Shown: one piece after another, positions 17,503 through 26,205 of the stretch
How positions within the stretch are numbered: the stretch's first letter is position 1
How the letters are laid out: each line of letters begins with the position of its first letter
Source: Nostocoides sp.
GTDB taxonomy: Bacteria; Actinomycetota; Actinomycetes; Actinomycetales; Dermatophilaceae
Assembly: GCA_016702415.1 (NCBI GenBank)
Contig: JADJEA010000001.1
Coordinates: forward strand, 291,001-355,000
Direction: 5' to 3'
DNA length: 64,000 bases
Program-made: the position numbers and the translations under genes
Notes under the pieces: model-generated
What the model saw: the letters and a program-made list of their open reading frames with translations, nothing else
The model's database searches: none
Told to the model about the DNA's origin: nothing

Positions 17503-18459
17503 ATGAAGTTCGGCACCGTCCGCCACGACGGCCGCGATCTGGCCGTCGTCGTCTCCGGCGACGGCGCGGCCGTCCACGGTCTCGACCAGGACCTGGAAAC
17601 CCTTGTCCCCCAAGGCCTTGGCGCGCTGCTCGCGGCGGGGAGGCGGGCGCGGGAGGGCGGGATCGGCATACCCCTGGCGGAGGTGGCTATTCGGCCGCCA
17701 TTCCGGCCTGCCTCGGTGCGCGACTTCGTCACCTTCGAGCAGCATGTCGTCGGCGTCCGCAAGAGCGTCGACGGGGCGAACGGCGTTCCGCCACAGTGGT
17801 ATGCCGCCCCCACCTTCTATTTCACCAATCCGCACGCGATCTATGGCCACGGTGAGGACATCCCGCGGCCGGACCGGTGCCGCCGGCTCGACTTCGAGCT
17901 GGAGGTGGCGGCTGTGGTCGGCCGGGAGTGCCGGTCGGTGTCGCAGATGCAGGCCCGCGACGCGATCGTCGGCTACACGATCTTCAACGACTGGTCGGCG
18001 CGGGACCTCCAGTCGGCCGAGATGACCGTCGGCCTCGGCCCGGCCAAGGGCAAGGATTTCGCCAGCAGCCTCGGCCCCTGGCTGGTCACCGCCGACGAGG
18101 TCGAGGAGCATCGCGATGCCGACGGCTTCCTCACCCTCGCCTGCTCGGTGACCGTCAATGGCGTCGAGGTGGGCCGGGATTCGTTGGCGCACATGGGCTG
18201 GACCTTCGAGACCATGCTGGCGTATGCCGCGCGCGACTCCGTCGTCAAGCCCCTCGACGTGCTCGCCTCCGGCACCACCGGCGGCGGCGGGTGCCTGGCG
18301 GAGTTGTGGGGGCGGCGCGGCATACCCGATCCACCGCCGCTGGAGCCCGGGGATGAGGTGACGATCACCGTCGAGCGGCTCGGGTCGCTGACCAATCGGG
18401 TCGTCGCCGGTTCGCCCACCCCCGAGGTGACCGCCTTCCGGCCCCCGCCCGCGCGCTGA
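17503..18459 (+). CDS. Fumarylacetoacetate hydrolase (FAH) family enzyme, second copy
   Basis: Paralogue of the FAH gene at 11.8 kb, 318 residues. FVTFEQHVVGVRKSVDGANG, LDFELEVAAVVGREC (metal-binding Glu pair), YTIFNDWSARDLQSAEM (metal-binding Asp) and GPAKGKDFASSLGPW align closely with the first copy. The N-terminal lid (MKFGTVRHDGRDLAVVVSGD) is typical. ATG 17503 is preceded by GGTGAGG. It ends an operon with the dioxygenase and SDR, and the stop codon lies inside the first unit of a 14-bp tandem array. Probably hydrolyses or isomerises the dioxygenase product after oxidation. Confidence 0.9.
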   Translation: MKFGTVRHDGRDLAVVVSGDGAAVHGLDQDLETLVPQGLGALLAAGRRAREGGIGIPLAEVAIRPPFRPASVRDFVTFEQHVVGVRKSVDGANGVPPQWYAAPTFYFTNPHAIYGHGEDIPRPDRCRRLDFELEVAAVVGRECRSVSQMQARDAIVGYTIFNDWSARDLQSAEMTVGLGPAKGKDFASSLGPWLVTADEVEEHRDADGFLTLACSVTVNGVEVGRDSLAHMGWTFETMLAYAARDSVVKPLDVLASGTTGGGGCLAELWGRRGIPDPPPLEPGDEVTITVERLGSLTNRVVAGSPTPEVTAFRPPPAR

Positions 18460-18521
18460 CACGAGAGCGCTGACACGAGAGCGCTGACACCCGAGCACTG
18501 CCACCCCAAGCACTGACACCC
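18453..18521. repeat. 14-bp tandem array across the FAH stop codon
   Basis: Unit GCGCTGACACGAGA is present exactly at 18453 and 18467, then as GCGCTGACACCCGA and two degraded copies to about 18521. The stop codon of the FAH gene is in the first unit. No gene covers the rest. Confidence 0.85.
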
Positions 18522-18630
18522 GCAGCCGCCCGCCGCGAGCCGGACGGCCCGGCGATACCTCGCATCACGAGTCACGGCTTCCCGAGGCGGGCCGATCGGG
18601 GGAGGGTGGGATCGGCATACGACAAGGGCG

Positions 18631-18705
18631 GCCCCGGACTCAACCGACCTGGACTCAACCGCCCCGGACTCAATCACACCGGACTCAACCGCCCCGGAAT
18701 CCAGC
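18631..18705. repeat. 15-bp tandem array upstream of the alpha/beta hydrolase
   Basis: Five 15-bp units of the form GCCCCGGACTCAACC with small changes. The array follows an extended octamer copy (GTGGGATCGGCATAC at about 18606-18620) and ends 19 bp before the ribosome site of the next gene. It could be read as Pro-Gly-Leu-Asn repeats in frame with that gene, but a real start with a ribosome site lies downstream, so I treat it as non-coding. Confidence 0.8.
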
Positions 18706-18734
18706 AGCCAGAATCCACAACGCAAGGAGCGCCC

Positions 18735-19889
18735 GTGTTCGAGTACTTCACCGGACCCACGTACGTCTGGAATCTCGGTGTCAACGCGACGCTCAACTCG
18801 GGTGGCCAGATCTTCGAGGTCGACAAGGCGTGCCGGCCCGCACGGACGGCCGCGGACGTCGACACCGGTGCCCCACTCTTCCTCCAGGGATGGAAGGCGG
18901 TCGCCGATCAGCTTGCCGCCCAGGCCGCCGAGGCGGAGGCCGCGGGCCACACCCGCACGGCGGCCCAGAAGTGGTTCCGCTCCGGCGTCTATGTCTGCCA
19001 GGCCGAGCGGATGCTGAGCGAGTCGATGCCCGAGCGCCGGGCCTTCTATCAACAGGCGCTGGACGCGTTCGCGAAGGTCTTCGAGCTCCAGGACCACGCG
19101 ACGAGCCGGGTCGAGGTGCCCTTCGAGGGGACGACGCTGCCCGCCTACTACACCAACGCTTCTCGTGCCGGAGAGCCGGTGCCGACGGTGATCATGTGGA
19201 ACGGCCTGGACTCGACCAAGGAGCATATGTACACCTCCGGATGGCCGGCCGAGATGGCCGCCCGGGGCTACTCCGTGCTCCAGGTCGACTGCCCCGGCTC
19301 CGGGGAGGCCCTGCGCTACCAGGGTCTGAAGTCGCGGATCACGACCGAGGATTGGGCCAAGGCCTGCGTGGACTACCTCGAGGGCCGCAGCGATGTCGAT
19401 CATGCGCGGATCGGCCTGGTCGGGTGGTCCCTCGGCGGCTATTACGTCCCTCGCGCCGCCGCCTTCGAGAAGCGGTTGGCGTATGCCGTGGCGTGGGGGG
19501 CGAACCACAACTGGGGCGAGGTCCAGAAGGGCCGTCTCGAACGCGAGGGTGAGAACCCGGTGCCGCACTACTGGGAGCACGTCCTGTGGGTGTGGGGCTT
19601 CGAGGGCCGGCCGCTGGCGGAGTTCGTCGACTTCGCCCAGGACATCCACCTCAATGGCGTCGTCGAACAGATCACCTGCCCCTTCCTCATCGCCCACGGC
19701 GAGGGGGACCGGCAGATCAATGTGAAGTACGCCCACCAGTCCTACGACCAGGCCGTCAACGCGCCGAAGCGGACCCTGCGCCTGTTCACCGCCGAGGAAG
19801 GCGCGACCGAACATATCGGCCTGGACCACCTCTCGCACGTCGGGGACTACATCGCCGACTGGATCGACGACACCCTCGCGGGACACTGA
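18735..19889 (+). CDS. Alpha/beta hydrolase, 2,6-dihydroxypseudooxynicotine-hydrolase-like (possible C-C hydrolase)
   Basis: 384 residues from GTG 18735, which has AAGGAGC about 6 bases upstream; the frame extends further upstream only through tandem repeats. An N-terminal helical region (residues 1-120, rich in Ala/Glu, AAQKWFRSGVYVCQAERML) precedes the hydrolase core, as in the FrsA/DHPON-hydrolase group. VIMWNGLDSTKEHM supplies the oxyanion region, GLVGWSLGGYYVPRA the Ser nucleophile, and AHGEGDRQI the Asp-containing strand; the His is likely in GATEHIGLDHLSHV. DHPON hydrolase splits an aryl-ketone C-C bond, which would suit degradation of chalcone-like phenolics. Exact substrate is inference. 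Confidence 0.8.
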   Translation: MFEYFTGPTYVWNLGVNATLNSGGQIFEVDKACRPARTAADVDTGAPLFLQGWKAVADQLAAQAAEAEAAGHTRTAAQKWFRSGVYVCQAERMLSESMPERRAFYQQALDAFAKVFELQDHATSRVEVPFEGTTLPAYYTNASRAGEPVPTVIMWNGLDSTKEHMYTSGWPAEMAARGYSVLQVDCPGSGEALRYQGLKSRITTEDWAKACVDYLEGRSDVDHARIGLVGWSLGGYYVPRAAAFEKRLAYAVAWGANHNWGEVQKGRLEREGENPVPHYWEHVLWVWGFEGRPLAEFVDFAQDIHLNGVVEQITCPFLIAHGEGDRQINVKYAHQSYDQAVNAPKRTLRLFTAEEGATEHIGLDHLSHVGDYIADWIDDTLAGH

Positions 19890-19914
19890 GGGACACTGAG
19901 GGACACAGAGGGAC
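19881..19914. repeat. 10-bp tandem array across the hydrolase stop codon
   Basis: GGACACTGAG occurs at 19881 and 19891, then GGACACAGAG and a partial copy. The stop codon TGA is inside the first unit, and related GGGAC/GGAGGGAC words continue to about 19945. Confidence 0.75.
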
Positions 19915-20035
19915 CCTTCGCGAATCGACGGGAGACGGAGGGACATCTGAACCCGATGCGGGGACGGCCATTCAGGCGTGTCGGATTGCCCGGTTTCTCC
20001 GGGGACCGTGGGACGAGGTGGCGGCCTAGTCTGAC

Positions 20036-20539
20036 GTGGTGACCGAGGGACCCGTTGACCGCGCGATCGGAGCCGTGGACGATCTGGTGCCGGACGCGGA
20101 CTCGGCCGTGGCGCAGATGACGGCCGCGGAGGAGCGGGCGGTCACCCGAGCGGGCATCGTCTTCGGGATCTGCGCGGTGCTGATGATCCCGTGGATGGTC
20201 TATCTCGCCTACGACCTGCCGAGTCGTGTGCAGACCAATAACTACGACATCGCCTGGATCGGCTTCGACATCCTCCTCGCCGGGGCCCTCCTGTCGGTGG
20301 CGTGGACGGCATTTCGTCGCTCCGACTGGTTGCCGGTGGCAGGGGCGTGCAGTGCCACCCTCCTGGTCACCGACGCCTGGTTCGACGTCCTGACCTCCAC
20401 CGGCCGCATCGAGACGCTCAGCGCCATCGTCATGGCCCTGATCGTCGAACTCCCGCTGGCGGGCACCTCCATCTGGCTGAGCCGTCACGCCGCACAGGTC
20501 CAGCGCCGGGACTTCCGGCGCCGCGGGCGCCGCACCTGA
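20036..20539 (+). CDS. Small four-helix membrane protein, function unknown
   Basis: 167 residues with a charged N-terminal 38 residues (helix rich in Asp/Ala, AAEERAVTRAG) and four hydrophobic segments at about residues 40-60, 72-92, 100-118 and 125-147, ending in a basic tail (RRDFRRRGRRT). Positive charges at the C-terminus suggest an inside location. No family motif recognised. It starts with GTG codons at 20036 and 20039; I keep the first. It is separate from the flanking operons by 146 bp and 132 bp and is probably transcribed alone. Confidence 0.65.
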   Translation: MVTEGPVDRAIGAVDDLVPDADSAVAQMTAAEERAVTRAGIVFGICAVLMIPWMVYLAYDLPSRVQTNNYDIAWIGFDILLAGALLSVAWTAFRRSDWLPVAGACSATLLVTDAWFDVLTSTGRIETLSAIVMALIVELPLAGTSIWLSRHAAQVQRRDFRRRGRRT

Positions 20540-20671
20540 GGAAGGTCCCGACGATCGGTCCACCCCGATCCAGGGCGTGATGATCCTGGCCTGGAAATCC
20601 ATGCCACGGATCAGGGTTCGCGATGGCGCGAGGCGTTGACCGGCGGCACGGCATACGGCTGACTGGGATGC

Positions 20672-22234
20672 ATGCGCACCTTCCCCGACGGCTTCCTCTT
20701 TGGTGTCTCCACGGCCGGCCACCAGATCGAGGGCGACAATGTCACCAGCGACACGTGGTTCCTCGAGCACCAGCAGCCGACCGTGTTCCGGGAACCGAGC
20801 GGGACGGCCTGCAACTCCTATGTCCTGTGGGAGAGCGACCTCGACCTCGTCGCGGATCTCCACCTCGACGCCTACCGGTTCTCGATCGAATGGGCGCGCG
20901 TGGAGCCCGAGGAGGGCGTCGTCGATGAGGCTGCGCTCGCGCACTACGCGGCCATGGTCGATGGGTGCCTCGCCCGCGGCCTGAAGCCGGTGGTGACCCT
21001 CAACCACTTCACCTCGCCGCACTGGTTCGCCGCCCGCGGCGGCTGGCTCGACCCGCAGGCCCCGGACCTCTTCGCGCGCTATGTCGCCACCGTCATCGAC
21101 CGGATCGGCGACCGCATCGCGTATGCCGTGACCTTCAACGAGCCCAACCTCCCGCACCTGCTGCGCTGGGCCGGGCTGCCTCCGATCGTCGCCGAACTCG
21201 AGCGTGCGACCCTCGCGGCCGCGGCCGAATCGGCTGGCGTGGAGCGCTATCGGGCCGCCAATGTCGTTCTCCCCGAGGATCTCGACGCGATCGCGGAGGG
21301 GATGACCGCCGGCCATCGTGCGGCCAGGGCGGTGATCAAGGATCGCGTCCCCAGCCTCCCGGTCGGGCTGTCCCTCGCCCTCGTCGACGACGTCGTCGTC
21401 GGTGACGATCCGAGCGTGCGCGACCGCAAGCGCGCCGAGGTCTACCAGCGCTGGCTCGAGCTCGCCCGCGGCGACGACTTCGTCGGCGTCCAGAACTACG
21501 AGCGCCTCGCCTATGACGGCACCGGACTCGTGCGCGCCGAGGGTCCGGCGAGGGGCGCCATGACCGGCGGCGGCGAGCCGGCCTCACTCGCCGAGGCTGC
21601 TCGCTATGCGTATGCCGTTGCGGGCGTGCCGGTCCTGGTCACCGAGCATGGGTTGGCCGGCCCCGACGACGCCGCCCGGGTCGCCTTCATCGAGGACTCG
21701 TTGCCGCACCTGCTCGACGCCATGGAGGACGGCGTCCCCGTCCTCGGCTACCTCCACTGGACCCTCCTCGACAACTTCGAGTGGATCTTCGGGTATGACG
21801 TGGCCCTCGGCCTCGTCGCCGTCGACCGGGAGACCTTCGTGCGCACCCCCAAGCCCAGTGCCAGTGCGTATGCCGCGATCGCCGCCGCTCGGGGCGTCCC
21901 GGACCCAGTCACCTCCGACGCCTTCGTCGCCACCGACCGCCCCGGCCGCTATGGCAAGCAGTTGGCCGCCCACCTCGGCAAGCGGGCCCAGACGGAGTGG
22001 GACGAGGCCGCCGGGCGCGGGTCGATCCGGTTCGGTCACGGCGGCCGGGCTGACCTCGTTGCGCAGGACGCCGGCCTGCGGATGCGCCTGACCGCGCGAC
22101 CGGCCAGTGTCGAGCGACTGGAGGGGGTCCTGGGCGGTCACCTGGTCCGCTTCGGTGCCCGCGACGAGCTCGTGACCTCCTGGACCCGCTCGGACGGCAC
22201 CCCGGGCTCGGAGCAACGCAAGGACACCGAGTGA
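20672..22234 (+). CDS. Beta-glucosidase (GH1) fused to a DUF2218-like C-terminal domain
   Basis: Glycoside hydrolase of 520 residues. The GH1 barrel covers residues 1-415: FLFGVSTAGHQIEGDN at the N-terminus, acid/base Glu in VTFNEPN (about residue 157) and nucleophile Glu in VLVTEHG (about 325), then WTLLDNFEWIFGYD. From about residue 416 a separate domain follows (FVATDRPGRYGKQLAAHLGKR, GSIRFGHGGRADL, GGHLVRFGARDELVTSW), matching my memory of stand-alone DUF2218 proteins. No signal peptide, so probably cytoplasmic. It overlaps the cupin gene by GTGA. A role in removing glucose from partly deglycosylated phenolic glycosides fits the flanking rhamnosidases. Confidence 0.9.
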   Translation: MRTFPDGFLFGVSTAGHQIEGDNVTSDTWFLEHQQPTVFREPSGTACNSYVLWESDLDLVADLHLDAYRFSIEWARVEPEEGVVDEAALAHYAAMVDGCLARGLKPVVTLNHFTSPHWFAARGGWLDPQAPDLFARYVATVIDRIGDRIAYAVTFNEPNLPHLLRWAGLPPIVAELERATLAAAAESAGVERYRAANVVLPEDLDAIAEGMTAGHRAARAVIKDRVPSLPVGLSLALVDDVVVGDDPSVRDRKRAEVYQRWLELARGDDFVGVQNYERLAYDGTGLVRAEGPARGAMTGGGEPASLAEAARYAYAVAGVPVLVTEHGLAGPDDAARVAFIEDSLPHLLDAMEDGVPVLGYLHWTLLDNFEWIFGYDVALGLVAVDRETFVRTPKPSASAYAAIAAARGVPDPVTSDAFVATDRPGRYGKQLAAHLGKRAQTEWDEAAGRGSIRFGHGGRADLVAQDAGLRMRLTARPASVERLEGVLGGHLVRFGARDELVTSWTRSDGTPGSEQRKDTE

Positions 22235-22794
22235 GCTCCCCGGCGAGCAACCGGCCGCCTGGGCATCCTCGGCCGCGCCGGGTGGTCACCGGGCACACAC
22301 CCGATGGCGTCAGCGTCGTCCTCTCGGACGCTCCGGTCCCGGTCAGTCGGGAACTGCCTGAGGACGGGGTCTACTTCCACGAGATCTGGAACACCCAGGC
22401 CAGCCCCGCCCCGGTCCGCGCCGTGGAGCCGGTCGAGCCGACCGAGGCCGACCTCACCGTGCCGCCGCCGCCGGGGGGGACGAAGATCCGCATCAACGAG
22501 TTCCTTCCCGGACACCTCGACGCCCGGGGATTGCAGTCGCCGGTGCACCGGACCCAGTCCATCGACTACGGAATCGTCCTGGAGGGGGAGATCACCCTGG
22601 TACTCGACGAATCCGAGGTCACGCTGCGGGCCGGCGATGTGGTCGTCCAGCGCGGCACCGACCACGCCTGGGCCAACCGCTCGGATCACCTCGCCCGGGT
22701 GGCGTTCATCCTTGTCGACGGGCAGTTCGACCCCGACCTCGCCGAATCCTTCGGCGGCCTCGCCGGTCTCATGCACGGTGGTCCGCGCGACTGA
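22231..22794 (+). CDS. Single-domain cupin protein
   Basis: 187 residues; the GTG start overlaps the beta-glucosidase stop (GTGA). The cupin barrel occupies residues of about 105-165: HRTQSIDYGIVLEGEITLVL (motif 1 region with Glu) and LRAGDVVVQRGTDHAWANRSD (motif 2 region with His). Of the usual motif-1 metal ligands only some are visible (one His, one Glu), so metal binding is uncertain. A Pro-rich N-terminal segment of 90 residues precedes. Cupins include quercetin 2,3-dioxygenases and ring-cleavage accessory proteins; position next to GH1 and GH78 genes makes a flavonoid link tempting, but the sequence does not prove it. Confidence 0.82.
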   Translation: MSSPASNRPPGHPRPRRVVTGHTPDGVSVVLSDAPVPVSRELPEDGVYFHEIWNTQASPAPVRAVEPVEPTEADLTVPPPPGGTKIRINEFLPGHLDARGLQSPVHRTQSIDYGIVLEGEITLVLDESEVTLRAGDVVVQRGTDHAWANRSDHLARVAFILVDGQFDPDLAESFGGLAGLMHGGPRD

Positions 22795-22805
22795 CGGGCG
22801 CGCGG

Positions 22806-25163
22806 TCAGAACATATGCCGACCGCCCACCACGCTCGACCGTCGTCCGTCCGGAAGGACGACCTGCGCCGGTATGCCGTCCGGCACGCTCACCTCGACGC
22901 GGATCTGCTCGCCCTCGCGCCGCCATCCACACTCGACCCGGCCCTGACGGGTGTCGAGAACGGCTCTCGCCCAGTCCAATCCGGGACCCGGAGTCGGCTG
23001 GATCAGCAGGCGGGCATAGCCCGGTGCCGCCGGACGGATGCCTCCGACGACCTGATAGAGCCAGTCGGCCACGGCACCGAGGGCGTAGTGGTTGAAGCTC
23101 GTCATGTCGCCGGGATTGATCGAGCCGTCCGTGAGCATCGAGTCCCAGCGCTCCCAGATCGTCGTCGCACCCATCGTCACCGGATAGAGCCACGACGGGC
23201 ACTCCCGTTCCAGGAGGAGCCGATAGGCCTCCTCCACATACCCGGTCTCCGAGAGGGCCCAGGTCACGAAGGGAGTCCCGGCGAACCCGGTCGAGACCCG
23301 GAAGCCGCGGGCACGGACCAGTTCCGCCAACCGCGCGGCGGCCTGGTCGCGGCGGTCGCCGGTCACCAGGGCGAAATGGATGGCCAGCGCATAGACCGTG
23401 GCGCAGTCGGAGTGGATGCGACCGTCGTCGCCGACGTAGTGCTCGGTGAAGGCGGCCCGGGTCCGCTCGGCCAGCGCCACCCAGCGCATCTCCTCGTCAA
23501 GCCCGAGCTGACGCGCGGCCTCGGCCGCGAAGGTGGCGGATCGATAGAGACAGGCCGTGGCGACGACGCCCTTGTCGGCCTTGGCATTCCAGGGCTCGTG
23601 CGGCGCGGCGTCGGGGTCCAGCCAGTCGCCGAACTGGAAACCCTTGTCCCACAAACCATTCTCGGACAGGGATGCCTCCACGCCGGTGAGGTGGTCGCGC
23701 ATGGCGGGATAGTGGGCGGCGAGGCGGGAGGGATCGGCATACGCCCACCAGAGCGCCTGCGGGACCCAGACGGCCGCGTCTCCCCAAATGCAGGTGGCGC
23801 CCGCCCATTGCGCGATCATCGCCGCGAACTCGGGCGGGAAGTGCGCGTGCTTGAGAACATCGGGCACGACATTCGGCACCCACCCGTGGGGATGGTGGCG
23901 GGTCTCCTCGGCGAGGTCGAGCAGCCACTTGTGGAGAACGTCCGCGCAGTCGAACTGATAGCAGGCCGTCGCGGCATAGGCCGACAGATCCCCGGTCCAC
24001 CCCAGGCGCTCATCGCGCTGGGGGCAGTCCGTCGGCACGTCGAGGAAGTTGCCCTTGTGCCCCCACACGGAGTTGGAGACAAGCTGGTTGACCTGCGGGT
24101 CCGAGCATTCGAACCACCCGGTGCGGGTCATCGCCGAGTGAACGACCACCGCCTCGAGGTCCAGCGCCTCGGTGTCCAATCCCTCGGTGTCCAATCCCTC
24201 GGTGCCCAATCCCTCGGTGTCCGGGTCGCCGGCCGGGTGGGAGGTGATCTCGGCATACCGGAAGCCGTGAAAGGTGAACGTCGGCTCGAACTCGTCCCGA
24301 TCCCCGGAGAGAATAAAGGTGTCGGTGGCCCGGGCCGCGCGCAGCGGCCGGGTGCCCAACTCACCCTCCTCGAGCACCTCCGCATGGCGCAGGACGATCT
24401 CGGTCCCGGCCGGACCGGTCACCGTGAACCGGAGCCACCCGACCAGGTTCTGCCCGAAGTCGACCAGGGTCCGGCCCGCCGGCGAGCGCCAAATCGCTTG
24501 TGGGTGAAGGATTTCCTGGCGCTGGATGGGTGGTCCGACCTGGGCCACGAGAGTGTTGCGGTCGATCTCGGTCGTCCGGATCGCCAGCGGGGTCGGTGTC
24601 GCCGAGCGCAGTCGCGCGTCGATGGTCTGCCCGTGATAGAGCGACGCAAAGGTCGTGTCGGTCGTCGCCGCCGTCCACTGCGGCCCCGTCCGGATCACCT
24701 GCTCGTCGCCGTCGGCGTAAGTGACGACAAGCGCGGCGAGGACGGCCACCTCGTCCCCATAGTTGGCGTTCGCGTGCTCGAACCCGAGGTCGCCGCGATA
24801 CCAGCCCTCCGCCAGCCGCAGCGTGAGCCGATTGTCGTCGGCGAGCAGGGCGGTGACGTCGACGGACTGCACCTGCAACCGCCATTCGTAGGCCGTCCAT
24901 CCCGGGTCCAGCACCGAGTCGGAGACCCGGCGCCCGTTCAGGCTCGCCTCGTAGACCCCGTGCGCAGTGGCGTGGAGCACGGCCGAGGTCACGTCCGCCC
25001 GGTCACCCGCCAGCGCAAAGTCCGTCCGCAGATCGACGACCGTATGCCGCGGTGCCACCGCCGTGATCGCGATGGCCTGATCCAGGGCCGCAGAGATCGC
25101 GGCTGCGGCCGTCCGGTCCTCGTGGGCCAGTCCCGGCCCACCCGCCTGCGCATCAGCCGGCAT
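22806..25163 (-). CDS. Alpha-L-rhamnosidase (GH78), second copy
   Basis: 785 residues from ATG 25163, chosen because it overlaps the aldo/keto reductase stop by 11 bp and gives a compact start (MPADAQAGG). The catalytic barrel shows DVPTDCPQRDERLGWTGD at about residues 373-390, WGDAAVWVPQALWWAYADP, and GATTIWERWDSML near residue 667 with the proposed general base. The N-terminal segment is shorter than in the 867-aa copy. Residues of about 313-337 are a 15-bp minisatellite translated as Asp/Gly-Thr-Glu-Gly-Leu repeats, an odd insertion in the beta domain. It is last in the long operon that starts with ligJ at 31.3 kb, tying sugar removal to ring catabolism. Confidence 0.92.
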   Translation of the reverse strand: MPADAQAGGPGLAHEDRTAAAAISAALDQAIAITAVAPRHTVVDLRTDFALAGDRADVTSAVLHATAHGVYEASLNGRRVSDSVLDPGWTAYEWRLQVQSVDVTALLADDNRLTLRLAEGWYRGDLGFEHANANYGDEVAVLAALVVTYADGDEQVIRTGPQWTAATTDTTFASLYHGQTIDARLRSATPTPLAIRTTEIDRNTLVAQVGPPIQRQEILHPQAIWRSPAGRTLVDFGQNLVGWLRFTVTGPAGTEIVLRHAEVLEEGELGTRPLRAARATDTFILSGDRDEFEPTFTFHGFRYAEITSHPAGDPDTEGLGTEGLDTEGLDTEALDLEAVVVHSAMTRTGWFECSDPQVNQLVSNSVWGHKGNFLDVPTDCPQRDERLGWTGDLSAYAATACYQFDCADVLHKWLLDLAEETRHHPHGWVPNVVPDVLKHAHFPPEFAAMIAQWAGATCIWGDAAVWVPQALWWAYADPSRLAAHYPAMRDHLTGVEASLSENGLWDKGFQFGDWLDPDAAPHEPWNAKADKGVVATACLYRSATFAAEAARQLGLDEEMRWVALAERTRAAFTEHYVGDDGRIHSDCATVYALAIHFALVTGDRRDQAAARLAELVRARGFRVSTGFAGTPFVTWALSETGYVEEAYRLLLERECPSWLYPVTMGATTIWERWDSMLTDGSINPGDMTSFNHYALGAVADWLYQVVGGIRPAAPGYARLLIQPTPGPGLDWARAVLDTRQGRVECGWRREGEQIRVEVSVPDGIPAQVVLPDGRRSSVVGGRHMF
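24151..24225. repeat. In-frame 15-bp tandem array inside the rhamnosidase gene
   Basis: Five 15-bp units of the type CCCTCGGTGTCCAAT (three nearly identical). On the coding strand they add repeats of five residues (Asp-Thr-Glu-Gly-Leu type). The period keeps the frame. Confidence 0.85.
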
Positions 25164-26205
25164 CCGGGAACGCCTCCGTGTCGACATCCCCCGCGGCGGC
25201 CGGCCCGTACCGCCGGCCGTGGACGGTGCGGTGGTTGAGCAGGTCACCCGCGGCGGTCAGGATCTCCTCCGGGATGGTCAGGTATGCCGCGCCCACGTCC
25301 TCGGTGAGGTGGCCGAGGGACCGGGTTCCCGGGATGGGCACGATGTCCTCACCCTGGGCGAGGAGCCAGGCGAGCGCGAGTTGGGCGGTGGTGCACCCGG
25401 CCTGGCGGGCCAGCGCGGCGATCCCGTCGCGGAGGGTGAGGTTCGCGGCATACGCCTCGCCCTGGAACCGAGGCATCGCGTGGCGGAGGTCCGCCGCCGG
25501 CAGCTCCTCGAGGTGTGGGGGGAGGTCGGTGAGGAATCCCCGCGCGAGCGGGGAGAAGGCGACGAGGGTGATGCCGAGTTCGCGGCATACGGCCAGGACA
25601 CCGAGTTCGGGGTTGCGGGACCAGAGGCTGTACTCGTTCTGGACCGCGGCGATGGGGTGGGTGGCGTGTGCGCGCCGCAGCGTCGTCGCCGAGATCTCGG
25701 ACAGCCCGATGGCTCTGATCTTGCCTTCGGCGACAAGGCCGGCAAGTGCGCCGACACTCTCCTCGACCGGAACCGCAGGGTCGAGGCGGTGGAGATAGTA
25801 GAGATCGATGACGTCGGTGCGCAGGTTGGTCAGGGCCTGCTCACATGTCGCGCGCAGCGCCTCCGGCCGGCCGTCGATCACCCGCACCCCATCGACTCCG
25901 ACCATGCCGCACTTGCTAGCCAACACGACCTGGTCGCGCCTGGTGGCGAGGACCTCGCCGATGAGGCGCTCGTTGGCCCCGAACCCGTAAAGCGCGGCCG
26001 TGTCGAAATGGGTGATACCGAGATCCCGGGCGCCGAGCAGGAGCCGCTCCGCCTCGGCCCGGCTCGGCAGGGGATGGTAGACGTGGCTGAGGTTCATGCA
26101 CCCGAGGCCGATCGGTGCCACGGGAACCGAGCCGAGCCGTCGCGGGGGCAGCTCGGCCAGTGACCCGGGTGCGCGCTCTGGTGGGTTCATGACAGGTTGG
26201 CTCAT
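25153..26205 (-). CDS. Aldo/keto reductase
   Basis: NADPH-dependent oxidoreductase with a TIM barrel, 350 residues. ATG 26205 overlaps the stop of ligC by four bases (ATGA). Catalytic tetrad: Asp and Tyr in HFDTAALYGFGANERLIG, Lys in VVLASKCGM, His in LYYLHRLDP. The cofactor-binding C-terminal loop is DIVPIPGTRSLGHLTED. LGLGCMNLSH-type N-terminus. It sits between ligC and the rhamnosidase in the same coupled operon. It could reduce an aldehyde or ketone in phenolic breakdown or act on a sugar (rhamnose dehydrogenase-like); nothing in the motif set decides. Confidence 0.9.
   Translation of the reverse strand: MSQPVMNPPERAPGSLAELPPRRLGSVPVAPIGLGCMNLSHVYHPLPSRAEAERLLLGARDLGITHFDTAALYGFGANERLIGEVLATRRDQVVLASKCGMVGVDGVRVIDGRPEALRATCEQALTNLRTDVIDLYYLHRLDPAVPVEESVGALAGLVAEGKIRAIGLSEISATTLRRAHATHPIAAVQNEYSLWSRNPELGVLAVCRELGITLVAFSPLARGFLTDLPPHLEELPAADLRHAMPRFQGEAYAANLTLRDGIAALARQAGCTTAQLALAWLLAQGEDIVPIPGTRSLGHLTEDVGAAYLTIPEEILTAAGDLLNHRTVHGRRYGPAAAGDVDTEAFPDAG

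Noticed and set aside
18606..18734. N-terminal Pro-Gly-Leu-Asn repeat extension of the alpha/beta hydrolase
   Set aside because: The frame is open, but a GTG with AAGGAGC lies after the repeats, and the repeats are a minisatellite like others in non-coding DNA here.
22815..25238. A long open frame (807 codons) on the + strand
   Set aside because: It mirrors the second rhamnosidase gene and encodes only Arg/Gly/Asp-rich sequence.
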